Positions 1 to 15,652 of a stretch of 64,000 nt of DNA are shown here, one piece after another. The position numbers and the translations under genes are program-made. The notes beneath the pieces were generated by a model. That model saw nothing but the letters and a program-made list of their open reading frames with translations, ran no database searches and was not told the DNA's origin. The DNA comes from Erigeron canadensis (taxonomy: Eukaryota; Streptophyta; Magnoliopsida; Asterales; Asteraceae), in assembly GCF_010389155.1 (NCBI RefSeq), contig NC_057766.1, positions 28,033,516-28,097,515 of the forward strand, written 5' to 3'. Position 1 is the stretch's first letter. Each line of letters starts with the position of its first letter.

Positions 1-1549
1 CTGTAACTCTCTATGTATCAGCAAATTGAAATTAATATAAGAAATTAGTATTAAGTAGGCAAACTGCTAGTGAATTGTTTGCATAGCTATGAATAAAGAG
101 TGTATGATTAAGGAAAATAGTACCAGATGTTGCGTTCAATTAACTATATAGAGTCCACTATGTAGTGTTATGCGTGATAAACAGATATGAAAACAACTGA
201 AGATGCTGTTTTTGAAATCAGTAGATCCAAGACAAACATGACGCGATGATCCTTAATGTCTATGCCTCGTCAAATTGTTTAGCTCCTATCTAAGACTACC
301 TCTTATTCCCTTTGATTTTTGTTTGGATCCAATCATCAAGCGTACATTGTTCCTTCAAAACTTTGACCCTTGCTTTTATAACACAATCACTTCATTGCAC
401 GATCATTGATTGATTACGCTTAAACGTAGATGAGTTGGGTTGTTTTAATCAACTCATTGTTAATACTTGACCTTGTCTATACTCTCTTCATTTCTATCAC
501 CCAGATCAATAACCTAAATTAACTGGCTTATGCCTGCAAATGACAATGTTATCTTTCAGATATCATATAAAGAGGGAGAGATTAATGTTTGGTTTCATCT
601 ATATCTCTAAATTTTCACTTAATCCTCAATGAAAGAGACAAGTGACACTGTCTTTAAACTTGATGATCACTAATCAATTTTTCTCTAATGAACTTTTTAA
701 ATCTTTGGGTGTTGAAAGTGTACCAAGGAAAGCTTTGGTGACCGTCCCGATTTTAAGACTCGCTCTCTTCTGCAAAACACGACCCAAATGGAGTTTTTTT
801 AATTTTCTGGAAGACCCAATCAGAATCGATCTGTTATTTTTGGTTATCTTTTTTCATTTTTATTTAATATATTAAAAAAATTTCATAAAACATCTCACCA
901 AGGTCATCCGCATATGCTGTCTTACAAAAAAGAAAATTAAAAATCATGCGTATATGTAAATAAGTTTGGTGCAAACTTGTCTTCCTGATAGAAACCAAAC
1001 TCAATTCTTTTCAAGTAATTAACATAGAAATAAAATTGCAAAAGTTGTTAAATATATATGGCAATGAAATTGATAAATGAGTTGGACCCTATGTTTTTAG
1101 TGGATATAAAATATTAAGATGTGATAGATTTTATATTAAGATTGATTAAGATATTAAGACTCGTTTTTTTCTTACATATTTTCAAAAATTAAATATACAT
1201 TGGTTCCTAGTGAGACTAGTTGACTAACATAACTTCGAACAATCAAGCAAAACTTCATTTAGCTCAAACAAATTTGTGCCCTAACTGCATTTTGTAGCAG
1301 AAATTTTAAATTCTCAGAAAAATATATAAACGTCAATTTAAAGTTAGATTTCATAATTTATAGAATGACATTATGTAAAGTTTTGTTCCAACTACATAAA
1401 AAACAAAACCCCCAAAAATATGTATGTCGTGTAATAGTAATGTCTCAAAAAAGTGAAAAACACAACAACCGTGTTTCCATATGTTAGTTAGAGAAGGAGG
1501 GAAAACTAGTACGGAAAGATCCATTTTGACTTTGACTCCAACTCATTAT
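1..1549. other. AT-rich intergenic DNA, no gene recognised
   Basis: Only short open frames lacking recognisable domains occur here. I see no tRNA, LTR terminus or clear transposon end. The right part is presumably the promoter of the small plus-strand gene that follows. Confidence 0.5.
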
Positions 1550-1552
1550 CAT

Positions 1553-1560
1553 CTATAAAT
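1553..1560 (+). promoter_or_regulatory. Candidate TATA box of the small coiled-coil gene
   Basis: CTATAAAT lies about 80 bp upstream of a consensus splice donor (CAG/GTAGTA at 1638/1639). The C-rich, AT-poorer stretch between them has no ATG and looks like a 5' UTR exon. It would splice to the acceptor at 2866, just ahead of the coding exon. This is inferred from spacing and splice signals only. Confidence 0.35.
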
Positions 1561-2890
1561 TCCAAATCCATCTGATTCCCCGACGATCCATCAGCTGATT
1601 TCGATTCATTCCCCTGTTTGCTTAGTTAATTACTACAGGTAGTAATTAATTATTAATTATTAATTATAATCGCTTTTATCTTAATCTTTTCGCTTTTGTA
1701 ATTCATTCCAGTATTTACTTTACCTTAGTTAGGGTTTAGTATTATTAATATATGTTTTTTTTTTCTTATACTTAGAATCAATCAGAATATTAGGTAAACT
1801 AGGGTTTTACCAATAATTAGTCTTGGTGCCTATGTATTGGGTTTTCCTCGGATCTGGAGTAACTTCGGGTACTGCGGTTGGATTGGCCATCTAAGCGGTG
1901 ACCTTTCATTTACCTTGGCTATGTTTGTTGGCAGTTGAAAAAATTATTAAAAAAAAAAAAAAAACAGTTTATGAGAATGACTATCAACATGTCCATCCAA
2001 ACATAGATACCAATTTGAGTCGAGTATTTCTCAACACGGGGGTGTTAATTTTTAACCCTGCCACTTCTCGATTGTGGAATTTATATGAGTATGCACCTTA
2101 ACACTTGGCTTGAAATTCACTGGTCTTGGGTAAATTACAACTACATGAAGTTCTTGATGACGACGCTAAAATCACTAATACTTTTATCCCATTATAACAC
2201 TAGTCGATTCTGTTCTAGTAGTGTGGCTAGTAACTTGGTATTTTATGTTAGAAATGTTCTTTCACATGGTCTGATGCTGGCTTTCCTTCTATATGTGGAA
2301 TACAGTTATTGTAATTATCTTATCCTGGGATCCCTTGAATATGGCTTTTTTAACCATAGTCATAGTTATCCTGTCGAGTATTATCATTAAAAGTAACATT
2401 TACACTGATATGTTGCCTTACAAGATGAAAGGACTGAAAGATATATGTAAACGGCTTACTTCTTTAGTCTCAGAACTTATATATTGACTTTTAGAAGGTA
2501 TCATTCATCCCATTGAACGTAGTTATGCGCTCACTGATAATATAGATCGTCTTTCTGGATTACAAATCACGCTGCCAATGTAGCTTTTAGGCAGTGATAA
2601 TCTGTCATGGTGTTTTTAATAGAAGTTACCAAACAATTAGATTTGCTATGTTTCGATTTATTATATGAAATGGGCTAATGAGAAGTTACTTAAACGCATG
2701 TGATTCGTAATATCAGTTGGCATTTGCTATATGAGTATATGACTGACTAATGGGTGGTTGATATCTTTCTGACTTGGACCTGCAACTCCAATAAGGCAGT
2801 TTGAGATATAATATAGTTTTGCTTATTTTACACCATCTTTTATTTCATATTTCTTTTGGTGTTCAGATTGATAACGCAAAACTTCAGAAA

Positions 2891-3292
2891 ATGCAAGATC
2901 ACGGAATGATTCCGATTGAGGAAATAATAATACCAAAGCCTGCAAAAAGGAAACCTGCTGCACCAAAGCTTCCAAAGACTCAGACACAAGAAAACAACAT
3001 GAAGACTGCGCATGAAGTAATCTACTCTTCCAAAAGAAGTCTCAAAAATGAACAAGAAAAGTCAACTTCAGATTCTTTACCCGATTCCTCAAGTGGTAAC
3101 GAGTATCGGTCTCTGAGACGAAAGTACTTACTGCTGGAGGAGGAAAGGTTCAATTTGGGAAAAGAAACAAGAGAGATTCAAGATGCCGTTACAGCTCTTG
3201 AAGAGGAGAAACTCTCGCTCTTGGATGAACTCGTTGTGTTGGAAGGACTGGTTGATCCTTCAGAGCTCGAAACCAATCGACATCTACCATAA
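2891..3292 (+). CDS. Small charged coiled-coil protein, unknown function
   Basis: The frame encodes 133 residues from the ATG at 2891 to TAA at 3290-3292. The frame is open further upstream, but a polypyrimidine/AG acceptor (TTTTGGTGTTCAG, ending about 2866) puts the upstream part in an intron, so 2891 is the first ATG of the spliced exon. The N-terminal part is Pro/Lys-rich (PKPAKRKPAAPKLPK near residue 16). The middle is Ser-rich. Residues ~75-120 are a heptad-like Leu/Glu/Lys stretch predicted to form a coiled coil (LLLEEERFNLGKE). The 5' UTR exon would lie about 1585-1638, with a 1.2 kb intron. I do not recognise the family. It looks like a conserved plant protein of unknown function, perhaps nuclear given its basic stretch. 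It converges on the subtilase gene, with 317 bp between stop codons. Confidence 0.6.
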   Translation: MQDHGMIPIEEIIIPKPAKRKPAAPKLPKTQTQENNMKTAHEVIYSSKRSLKNEQEKSTSDSLPDSSSGNEYRSLRRKYLLLEEERFNLGKETREIQDAVTALEEEKLSLLDELVVLEGLVDPSELETNRHLP

Positions 3293-3609
3293 CTTTCACA
3301 TATATTTATTAATCTATTAACAGGTTAACAGGCTTATAGCTGAATCGTAATGTAAAACTTTGATTTTGCTTAAAGGTTCAACTCATGGTGCTTGCATTTG
3401 CAGCTTGAATGTAGTTTGGAATTTGATCGAATCCAACTAGTAATGCTATGTTTACAATCAATGTTAACAGATATATACCATTTTTAAGAAATGTTAACAA
3501 AATGGAATAAATAAACATGTGTATATTCTCTAGCTAAAAGCTCTATTTTCCTTCAAAAGTTGCCAGATACTCGGTATGCTACTGGTTGACACAAATCTTC
3601 TGGTCCAGA

Positions 3610-8028
<4,419 letters not shown>

Positions 8029-8430
8029 TTGTAAGTCAAAAAGTAGGTGTTGAGGGGAATTGTAACAAACTGCAAAAAACAGGGGATGTTTAAGGAAAGA
8101 ATTTATGATAGAGAGAGTAGTAAAAAGAGAATGAGAAAATGGTATTAAGAAAAAAGGGAGAAGAGTGGAGGATTGGTCACATGTATCCTATGGAGTACAG
8201 TTGCAGCTGTATATGATATATATATTTATATGTAATGTAATGCCAACGGTGGGGAACCAAATGGGGCAACTCATGTATTGAGTATTATTATTGCCACACT
8301 AAGCAACATGCCAATTTTTATTACCAAACTAGTCTTAAAATTATTTATCTCCAAAAAATGATATGGAAAAGGTAAAATATTTATTCCAATGTTTTACTAA
8401 TAATATTAGATGTTTTTACTATATAAGTAA

Positions 8431-8900
8431 TTAGCTAATCAACCCAGGTTAAACCGGGTTAATTGATAAACGCTTTGCAAATGAACCGAATGATACTCAG
8501 GTAGCTTTAAAATATGTTGTCATATTATAATGTATAATAACAGCGTTAAATAAGTTAAAAAGTTGTGATAAGTTATTATGTAAAAAACGAAACTACACGG
8601 AAACAATAGTTGTGTAGTTGTGGACACAAGATTAAACACATTCGGTTGGCAAAGAAAAAAAAATTAAACATTATCTGGAAAAAAAAACACCATAGTTTTC
8701 GGCCTATTATAACAAAAAATAAGGTGATTAAAATCTTACATAATAATGTGAACATTTAATAAAAATCTATATTAATTATACATATTTAAAAAATGATATT
8801 TTGGATGATGTCATAATTAAGTTAAAAGGATGTGTGGCAAGACAACTTTAAAAAAATCTTATGTCATCACAATCTTGTTTTATTAATATAAGAGAAGAGA
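8431..8900 (-). mobile_element. Non-autonomous Helitron, copy 1
   Basis: Read on the minus strand, the element starts with TCTCTTCTCTTATATTAATA next to a flanking A. It ends with TTGATTAGCTAA followed by T. These are the 5' TC and 3' CTRR ends of Helitrons inserted between A and T. A second copy with the same ends lies at 49988-50419. There is no coding capacity. The element sits just upstream of the subtilase gene. Confidence 0.6.
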
Positions 8901-9321
8901 TAGATTTTGGATGGGTCAAATTTGTGAGTAGATTGTCATTTTGAGTCGAAAATAGAAAAGTGGATATGAATTTTGGACAAATAGAGTACTTGTTTCATTA
9001 AAGAATGGAATTATTTACACTTAAATAAGAAAGTTAGGAATGAAAATATGAAATTAATACATAGTTAACCTAGTACGTACTTTTTGTGTCTATATAGGTT
9101 TATTGAACAATAAAAAAAAAAAAGGTACTAGTATGTTTATTTTCCGTTACAGAAAGCTAATATGTTTATTAATTTATGAGAAGACCAACTTGAGTTTTTG
9201 ATCTAGAGTTAACATTTCACAATAAGCATATATTGTACGATTATAAAATAGTGATATATGAGAGTTTATAAGTCCATAAGATAAAGAAAAAGAACTTTAA
9301 CTATCTCAAAATTTAAGTGTT

Positions 9322-9372
9322 TGTAACGGTGTTGATATGGTAATTGGTATGTAACGGTGTTGATATGGTAAT
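9322..9372. repeat. Two-copy 28-bp tandem repeat
   Basis: The 23-bp core beginning TGTAACGGTGTTGATATGG occurs at 9322-9344 and again at 9350-9372. No gene is nearby. Confidence 0.8.
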
Positions 9373-9567
9373 CGGAATTCTGGTGTACTTTCTCTATATG
9401 GTTCTGATCATGGTGAGATCGAAGGCAACCATTTCTTTTCTTTTACTCAAGTGTATTATAAAGTATTGTGTGTGATATTGCGTATATAATTGTTAGTGTG
9501 ATTATTGTTATAATAATATTGATGTAACAACTTTTTTAGTAATGACATATAATATTACTTATTATTA

Positions 9568-9847
9568 CTAGCACGGTACCCGCGCGATGCAGCGGTAGTT
9601 GTGACGGTGACGATGTGATGGTTGGGCGACGGTTGGTGATGAAGATACGTTGAGTTGTGTATATAATTGATGTGAAGGGTTAATGGACATATTTTAAAAC
9701 ATAAATGATTGACAGTGTAATTTAATTATTAATGTTAAAAAGATAGTGTATGTGAAAGTATTTTAAGGGATGCTAAGTGAAAATATTACATATTTTCAAC
9801 ATTACCAAAAATAAAAAGGGCTATTTTTTTTATAATATAGTATAGAT
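9568..9847 (-). mobile_element. Short non-autonomous Helitron, second family
   Basis: On the minus strand it runs from TCTATACTATATTATAAA at the 5' end, preceded by A, to GCGCGGGTACCGTGCTAG at the 3' end, followed by T. The GC-rich terminal segment and CTAG end are typical of Helitrons. At 280 bp it cannot be autonomous. A related, more degraded copy lies in the opposite orientation at 11466-11748. Confidence 0.65.
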
Positions 9848-10945
9848 TATTACTCTTAGTATCACAAAACAACTAAATCAAAAGGTGGGTCGATCGAAAC
9901 ACCTAGATACAAGCAACAAACACTCATCATGTTCATATAAAAAAAGAAAAGAAAATACTAATTATGTTTTGTAGTCATAACATGTGAAAATTAGATAATT
10001 CTTTGTGGAAAGTTGCAATTTAGAGTTATTGTAATTTTAAGTTTGAGATTATTAATTATTAAAATTAACACGATGAGTTATGTGAACTGGTCATATATAT
10101 TAATCTAAGAAATGTCGTAACTAAAAGTAAATTATATTTTGATTGGCACATGTATTGTTGAAAGTAACTAGACATTAGTAGGTATAGTGAACTCCAAACA
10201 GAAAGGTACAATAATAATTTAGATAAAGTTTTGTTAGGTAATTAAAGGATCTCTCTTCTTTTTTTTATTTTGTTATGCCTTTTTCCATACCATGGTTCAA
10301 TGATTGAGTGTAGGTTGATTTAGATACAATGTAGAATTGCATAGTTGAAAGGGTGATCTCTCATACAACATATTTTTTATTCGTGTTTTACTAAACATCT
10401 TTTAAGATGTTGTATTATACAATAACAAAAAACACATGTAATGATATGTGGGTAAAAAAATATTATATAGCATATAAAAATAATAGTTATAAAAAAAAAT
10501 CATATATGGGATAAAGTAATAAACACAAGCACAAGTCCATGATCCCAAAAATAAGCAAACATTGGCTGTCTTGCACTTGACCCGTCAACTAAGGAGATGT
10601 GATCTCAAATGTACATCAACAATTAATAAATGAAACACTAGAAATGTTTTTCTATATATAAATCAATGTACAATATACATATACCAAATTCAATCGTTTC
10701 ATCGAATATAATCTTAATATATAAGCCTTTGTCTATTTGATTTGATTTTTGTACTATTACACGATTTAGGTCAAAATTGTTTTCTTTGGAGAAGATTGGA
10801 TTTTTATAAGGATCGGATTTGAAGTGATAGTTGCTTAGGAAAGAGGGGAATTTGTGTTAAAATAATTATGGGAGACAATATTTGTGTCACAATTATTGAT
10901 ACACTTACTACATAGTTGTGTTACAACACGTTATAAAAGTCATTA

Positions 10946-11064
10946 ATAGTGTTTGTTTTTTACTTAATAAACAAAAAATAATTGTATTGACTTAATCCAT
11001 ACAGACATTACTTATTCATTCAGTCACTTAATCAATTCAATCATTAGAAAAACAAACAGGCCCT
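10946..11064 (-). mobile_element. hAT-type MITE relic
   Basis: The minus strand reads GGGCCTGTTTGTTTTTCTAA at one end, and the other end (AGTGTTTGTTTTTTAC on the plus strand) is its rough inverted copy. The interior carries GTGACTGAAT and AAGT-rich sequence also found at 23323-23521, which I read as the same family in the other orientation. I could not confirm an 8-bp target-site duplication. Confidence 0.45.
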
Positions 11065-11465
11065 TATACTTCTATAGAAAGTAGAAGTGTATGATTGATT
11101 TGGTTCACGAGAGCTAATCTTTTGATGCGTCGTTATGTTTGAGCTTACTTGCACATGTTAAAGAAATGACTTTGCTTGCTCTTTTATTCTTTTTAAATTT
11201 TTGCATATCAATGATTTCAACAAGATGAAGTTTGGGTTTGTCTGGCTTGAAATGAGAATCACCATGTGTGTAGGTTTCGAATGATCATTAGAATGGATTT
11301 CCAAATCCACCACCAATAATGACTTTTGAAAATATCTAAATTAAGGGTTTTGTAAAAAAAGGTTTTATTTCCTAAGAGAATTGATAGTATTATTTTTCTT
11401 TTAAAGAAAAAAACCGAAACAATAAACGAAAACAATCCTTCTCAATTTTTAGAACAGGTTGAATA

Positions 11466-11748
11466 TTTATACTATATTATAAAAGAAATAGCCTCTTTTA
11501 TTTATGAAAGTGTTGAAAATATGTAATACATATTTTCACTTAGCACCCCTTAAAATATTTCAACATACACTACCCCATAACATTAATGATTAATTTACAC
11601 TACTAATCCTTTATTCTGTAATATATTTTCATTAACCATTTACATCAATTATCTACACCACTCGACGCCGTCTCCACCACCAACACTCGGCCCCCCACTA
11701 CAACGGCATTGTCACGACCACCGCCGCATTGCGCGGGTAACGTGCCAG
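11466..11748 (+). mobile_element. Degraded Helitron related to the 9.6 kb copy
   Basis: It shares the TATACTATATTATAAAA start, the interior (GTTGAAAATATGTAAT) and the GCGCGGGTAACGTGC 3' region with the element at 9568-9847, but on the opposite strand. The expected terminal TC and CTAG have decayed to TT and CCAG, which suggests an old insertion. Confidence 0.5.
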
Positions 11749-12983
11749 TTCTTCCTAGTTGATATATTACTAATTACTCCATCAAAACCACTTAATCTAT
11801 CTAACACAATTGATATTATGATATTTTTCTAACTAATAGTCTAATAATATCGTGTTATTAATTAATATTAAATAGTTAGAATAATATAATAAAGAAAAAT
11901 GCTTAATATACAAAAAGTAAAGATACACAAACGATCCATAAATCAAAATATAATCCAAAACACGCCTTTTGTGTATACGGTGGAATTATATAAATGGTTG
12001 AGTAAGTTTTTTTTTGGATAACCAGTAAACTTTTAGATTATTATCAACAATCTCAAGTTCGAGTATTGTGATTCTCATTTCAAAGGAATTTTCTATTGGG
12101 GGTGGGTTGGGGGGTTGGAGGTCCAGAAATTTCTGGTTAAAATTGTCTCTAACACGTTTATATCGAAACTCATTTTGATAAAAAAAAACTATTATCGTAT
12201 TACTATACAAACCGACTGTAATATATACAAACACCAAAAGATAACGAATATTATATCTGATATTTTTTTTAAAAAAATTGACGGAGTTATATCATTGACC
12301 ACTATATGAATAAAAGTCAATTCACAAAAAAATGAATGTTCAACAATAAACAAGTGAATGTTTTAACACCAAAAAAACGATGCTAACAGCAAAATACAAA
12401 ATATATAGCTAAGGATGTTATCAGGCTTTCTGTACATACAATTTAACTTAGAATTATCGATAGATAGTGACGAAGCCGAATTTTTTGATTAAGGGGGGCT
12501 ATGTTTCATCTCAAGATATATGAAACTTGATATATGTTTATGCAAATACTATGAAAGCAATATAAATTGAATAGTAAGAAGATTTCTAATGAATAGAAAA
12601 ACTAAAATATTTTAAAACATAAACAAACTTGGTAAACTACTCTAAAAAGTCTTCTACTGATCACAAACACTAATCATCATTTCTCGGACTAACCATGTTA
12701 ATAAAGTAACTTTTTTTGAATGGTGAATTTCGCTTGAGAACTTTGTGTCGTGATTCGACAGCGGGAGGTCTAACATACGTTGTCTTAACCGGGTCCGCGT
12801 TAGAGAGCCCCTTCAAAGTAGAAATACCTATTCAAATACCCGATAGGGGGAAAACCCCCTACTAATCCGCCCGAAGGCACGACGATCAATAGGGGTAAAC
12901 CCTGTCTCCTCAGACTTGAACCTGGGTATACCAAAGTCAAACCTTCATAGAAAGACTTCCTATGTACTTCCCAGGTCTTGAAC

Positions 12984-15573
12984 TGTAACATCCCAAACTT
13001 TTTAGTTAACGGTTAACTTGAGTCGTTAAGTCAACACTGTGTGTCCGTTAAGTCTCTGGGAGATTTAATGCTTAGAAGTGTTTAATGTGCTATATGTCTA
13101 AGGCTTTAATGTCTTAGTGATTGATGTACTAATGTATTTAAGGTGTATTTATGTGCCTTTAGAGGTGCTTGAAGTGTTTAACGAGTTATAACTATTCCCT
13201 ATAGGTGTTTTGAGCTAAATATGAGTCGTTTGGAAGCTTAGGGACTAGTTTTGACATAGGGTTAAATTAAAAAACGGGATTAGGGTGTAGGAGATGGTCA
13301 TTAGCCTCTAACTACTGATATTATCATCTTCTCTTTGAACCCTAACCGCCCTCTTGTGCCACAATCAATTCCTTCTTTAATTCCATCGATTTCGGGTCGA
13401 TTCGGAGAGATCTAGGGCTTATATTTCGATCTTCTAATCATCTTCAAGGTACAGATTGCAATTATTACTGATATTTGATTCCTTTCCATCTATTCAATTT
13501 GTTCATACCTGGTCTTGATAGATTATATGTTTTTCGTTGCTAGAATCGTTGATTTCGGGTTACCCGGTAACCGTTATTGCAATCTATTGGTGTGTTGGAG
13601 ATTCCGGAAGGTATAATCTTGTTGTTACTGATATTTTTATGATATAATGGAGTCATTATGGGTGTCATATCAGATCTGGACCATAGGGTGTGTTAATCTA
13701 TTGAAAATCGTGCATTTTGTCAATTCGGTAACCTAAAACGTTTGTTATTGTGATGTAAATCAAGTAGGAGTTAATCAATGATTTCATTGCATCATTAAGG
13801 TCTTAAAAGAGTCTTCTTTTGGTGTAAAACCCGTTTTTGGGAAAAATGACAGAAAGAGACTAACTACCTGAAGTAATAGTCTATAAATTGTCAAAAGTTG
13901 AGAATAGACAAAAAGAGACTAACTACCTGGGGTAATAGTCTAGAAATAGACAAAAGTTGAGAATAGACAAAAAGAGACTAACTACCTGGGATAATAGTCT
14001 CGAAGTAAATAAAAAGAGACAACTTACCAGGGGTAATAGTCAAAAAGGGACTATTATCTGGAGTGATGGTAATTACAGGGTATGTGATACGTATTTAGAC
14101 TGTAGGTCAGTTTAGTCTCGTTATACTCATAAATCGGTCCTATGTTGATTATAGGTAGTTAAGAATACTTGCAAAGCTCGGTAACTTATGTTATCATTTA
14201 TTATATGCTTCTACGAGGTAAGATACACTACTTTAACACGCTGAGGGTTCAACAAAAACATAGTTTTCATATAATAACTTCCCTGAATGATATTTTGTTT
14301 TCTTATGGGTATTCGCGATTATACGAGAGGTAATATGGGCTATGAAGATGAATAATGAAGCCTGAAATGCTACCCCAATGATATGAGATGATATGTATTG
14401 TTATGTAATGACATGAGATGATAAGTATTGTTATGATATGCAATGATATGATATGTTTTTAGATGAGATGCCATGAGATGCTATGAAATGCTATGTAATG
14501 TCTTGAGATGAATTGAAATGTGATATATGTTAATGATATGTGAAATGTGCATGATTACATGGCTTGTACATCTAGTTCACTAGACTTATTAAGTTGCCAT
14601 GACACGTGCACGTTTAAGGGCCCAAACGTAAAAGAAGATTATGTGATGACGTTTAGGTAATGTGGACACCTAAACCATATGAGATGTGAAATCAAGCTCG
14701 TAATTTAGATGTGAAAGTGTTAAGCTTAACTCGTAGTTACCCTTGCCTCGCTAAGTGCGTAGATGTGGTTGCTTGGGTGGCTCCTTGCAACATGGTCAAA
14801 GATGTGAAGAGTAATACGGGAGGTCTGACCCGCCCCACTTGTCTTGAACATACGGATTACTCCGGGATTGGCTTGCCATTCCTTAACGACAATGATGTAC
14901 AACCGTAAGGTTTGTCCTTCCAGTCGGGTGTGACTTATGTCGCACTTATAAAGATGCATATGTTATATGAGATGCGTGACTTATGTCACAATTATAAAGA
15001 TGTTTAAATGTGATATGTGGAGATGCAAAAGATAACTAGACAAATTTAGGATGACCCATCCTAATATGAAAGATGTCGATGCTATGATATGTATGTGAGA
15101 TGATATGTGCCTTCACGACTTAATATGACTTTTATATAATGTTTTAAATGGACAAACGATCTATAAACTATGTGTTATCTTACTTAGCTAATTCGTTAGC
15201 TAACACTTGCTCTTTTAAAATGTGTTGTGCCCTCAGGTCCAACAATAATAAGCAGGTAGATGTGAGAAGATGTGAGACATGGGTAGATGATCTTGAAGCT
15301 GGCTGTAATTTACCCATAGTGGTTACCCGCATTAGACGTTGATTTATGTTTAGATATTTATGATTTGTATTTACTATAGTGTCGGTTGTTTAATGTTGGG
15401 CAACCGATGGATTTCCATTTAGATTTGTTTTGATGATATGGCTAGTAACACAATTTAATGAATAAACCAAACAGGTTTTGTTGGTTTGGACTTTTAAAGT
15501 TTAATTCCGCTTTCTTTGACGCCGTTAGGCGAAAGTTTTTGGAAATCCATATTTTTAAACGACGGGTGTTACA
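12984..15573 (+). mobile_element. Solo LTR (TGTAACATCCC...GGGTGTTACA), 2590 bp
   Basis: The ends are the LTR-type inverted repeat TGTAACATCCC / GGGTGTTACA. The insertion is flanked by a perfect 5-bp duplication, TGAAC, at 12979-12983 and 15574-15578. It lies inside a SINE, so it is the younger event. No gag-pol coding is present between the ends, so I read it as a solo LTR left by recombination, or a non-coding derivative. The TGTAACA ends and 2.5 kb length suggest a Ty3/gypsy element, but that is inference. ATG/GAT-rich low-complexity sequence fills 14380-14530. Small open frames at 14.7-15.3 kb have no recognisable domain. Confidence 0.8.
13856..14050. repeat. Minisatellite within the solo LTR
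   Basis: GAGACTAACTACCTG recurs at 13856, 13915 and 13974 with a 59-bp period. It is followed by diverged partial copies to about 14050. Each unit also contains a TAATAGTCTA-like segment. Confidence 0.8.
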
Positions 15574-15652
15574 TGAACCCAAGACCTCCTGCTTGTAAGG
15601 CAGGTGCTCAACCACTTGAGCTAACTAGGAAGTACATGTTAATAAAGTAACT

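Larger units (their letters stand above)
12712..15634 (-). mobile_element. tRNA-derived SINE, split by a solo LTR
   Basis: On the minus strand the tRNA-like head is intact just inside 15634. It has box A-like TAGCTCAAGTGGTTGAGC and a box B-like GGTCTTGGGTTCA. The body continues after the LTR insertion from 12983 down to 12712 and ends in an A-rich tail (T run at 12711-12717). An 18-bp direct repeat, CATGTTAATAAAGTAACT, flanks the element at 12694-12711 and 15635-15652; it is the SINE target-site duplication. Without the LTR and its duplicated 5 bp, the SINE is about 328 bp. A truncated copy of the same body lies at 28885-29104. Confidence 0.8.

Noticed and set aside
642..875. 77-codon plus-strand open frame
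   Set aside because: Starts at a non-ATG codon, has no domain, and its sequence is as AT-rich as the surrounding spacer.
1898..2487. Three overlapping short plus-strand frames
   Set aside because: They lie in the probable first intron of the coiled-coil gene and have no domain or splice support.
14711..15342. Short frames on both strands
   Set aside because: They lie entirely within the solo LTR and lack any retroviral or host domain.
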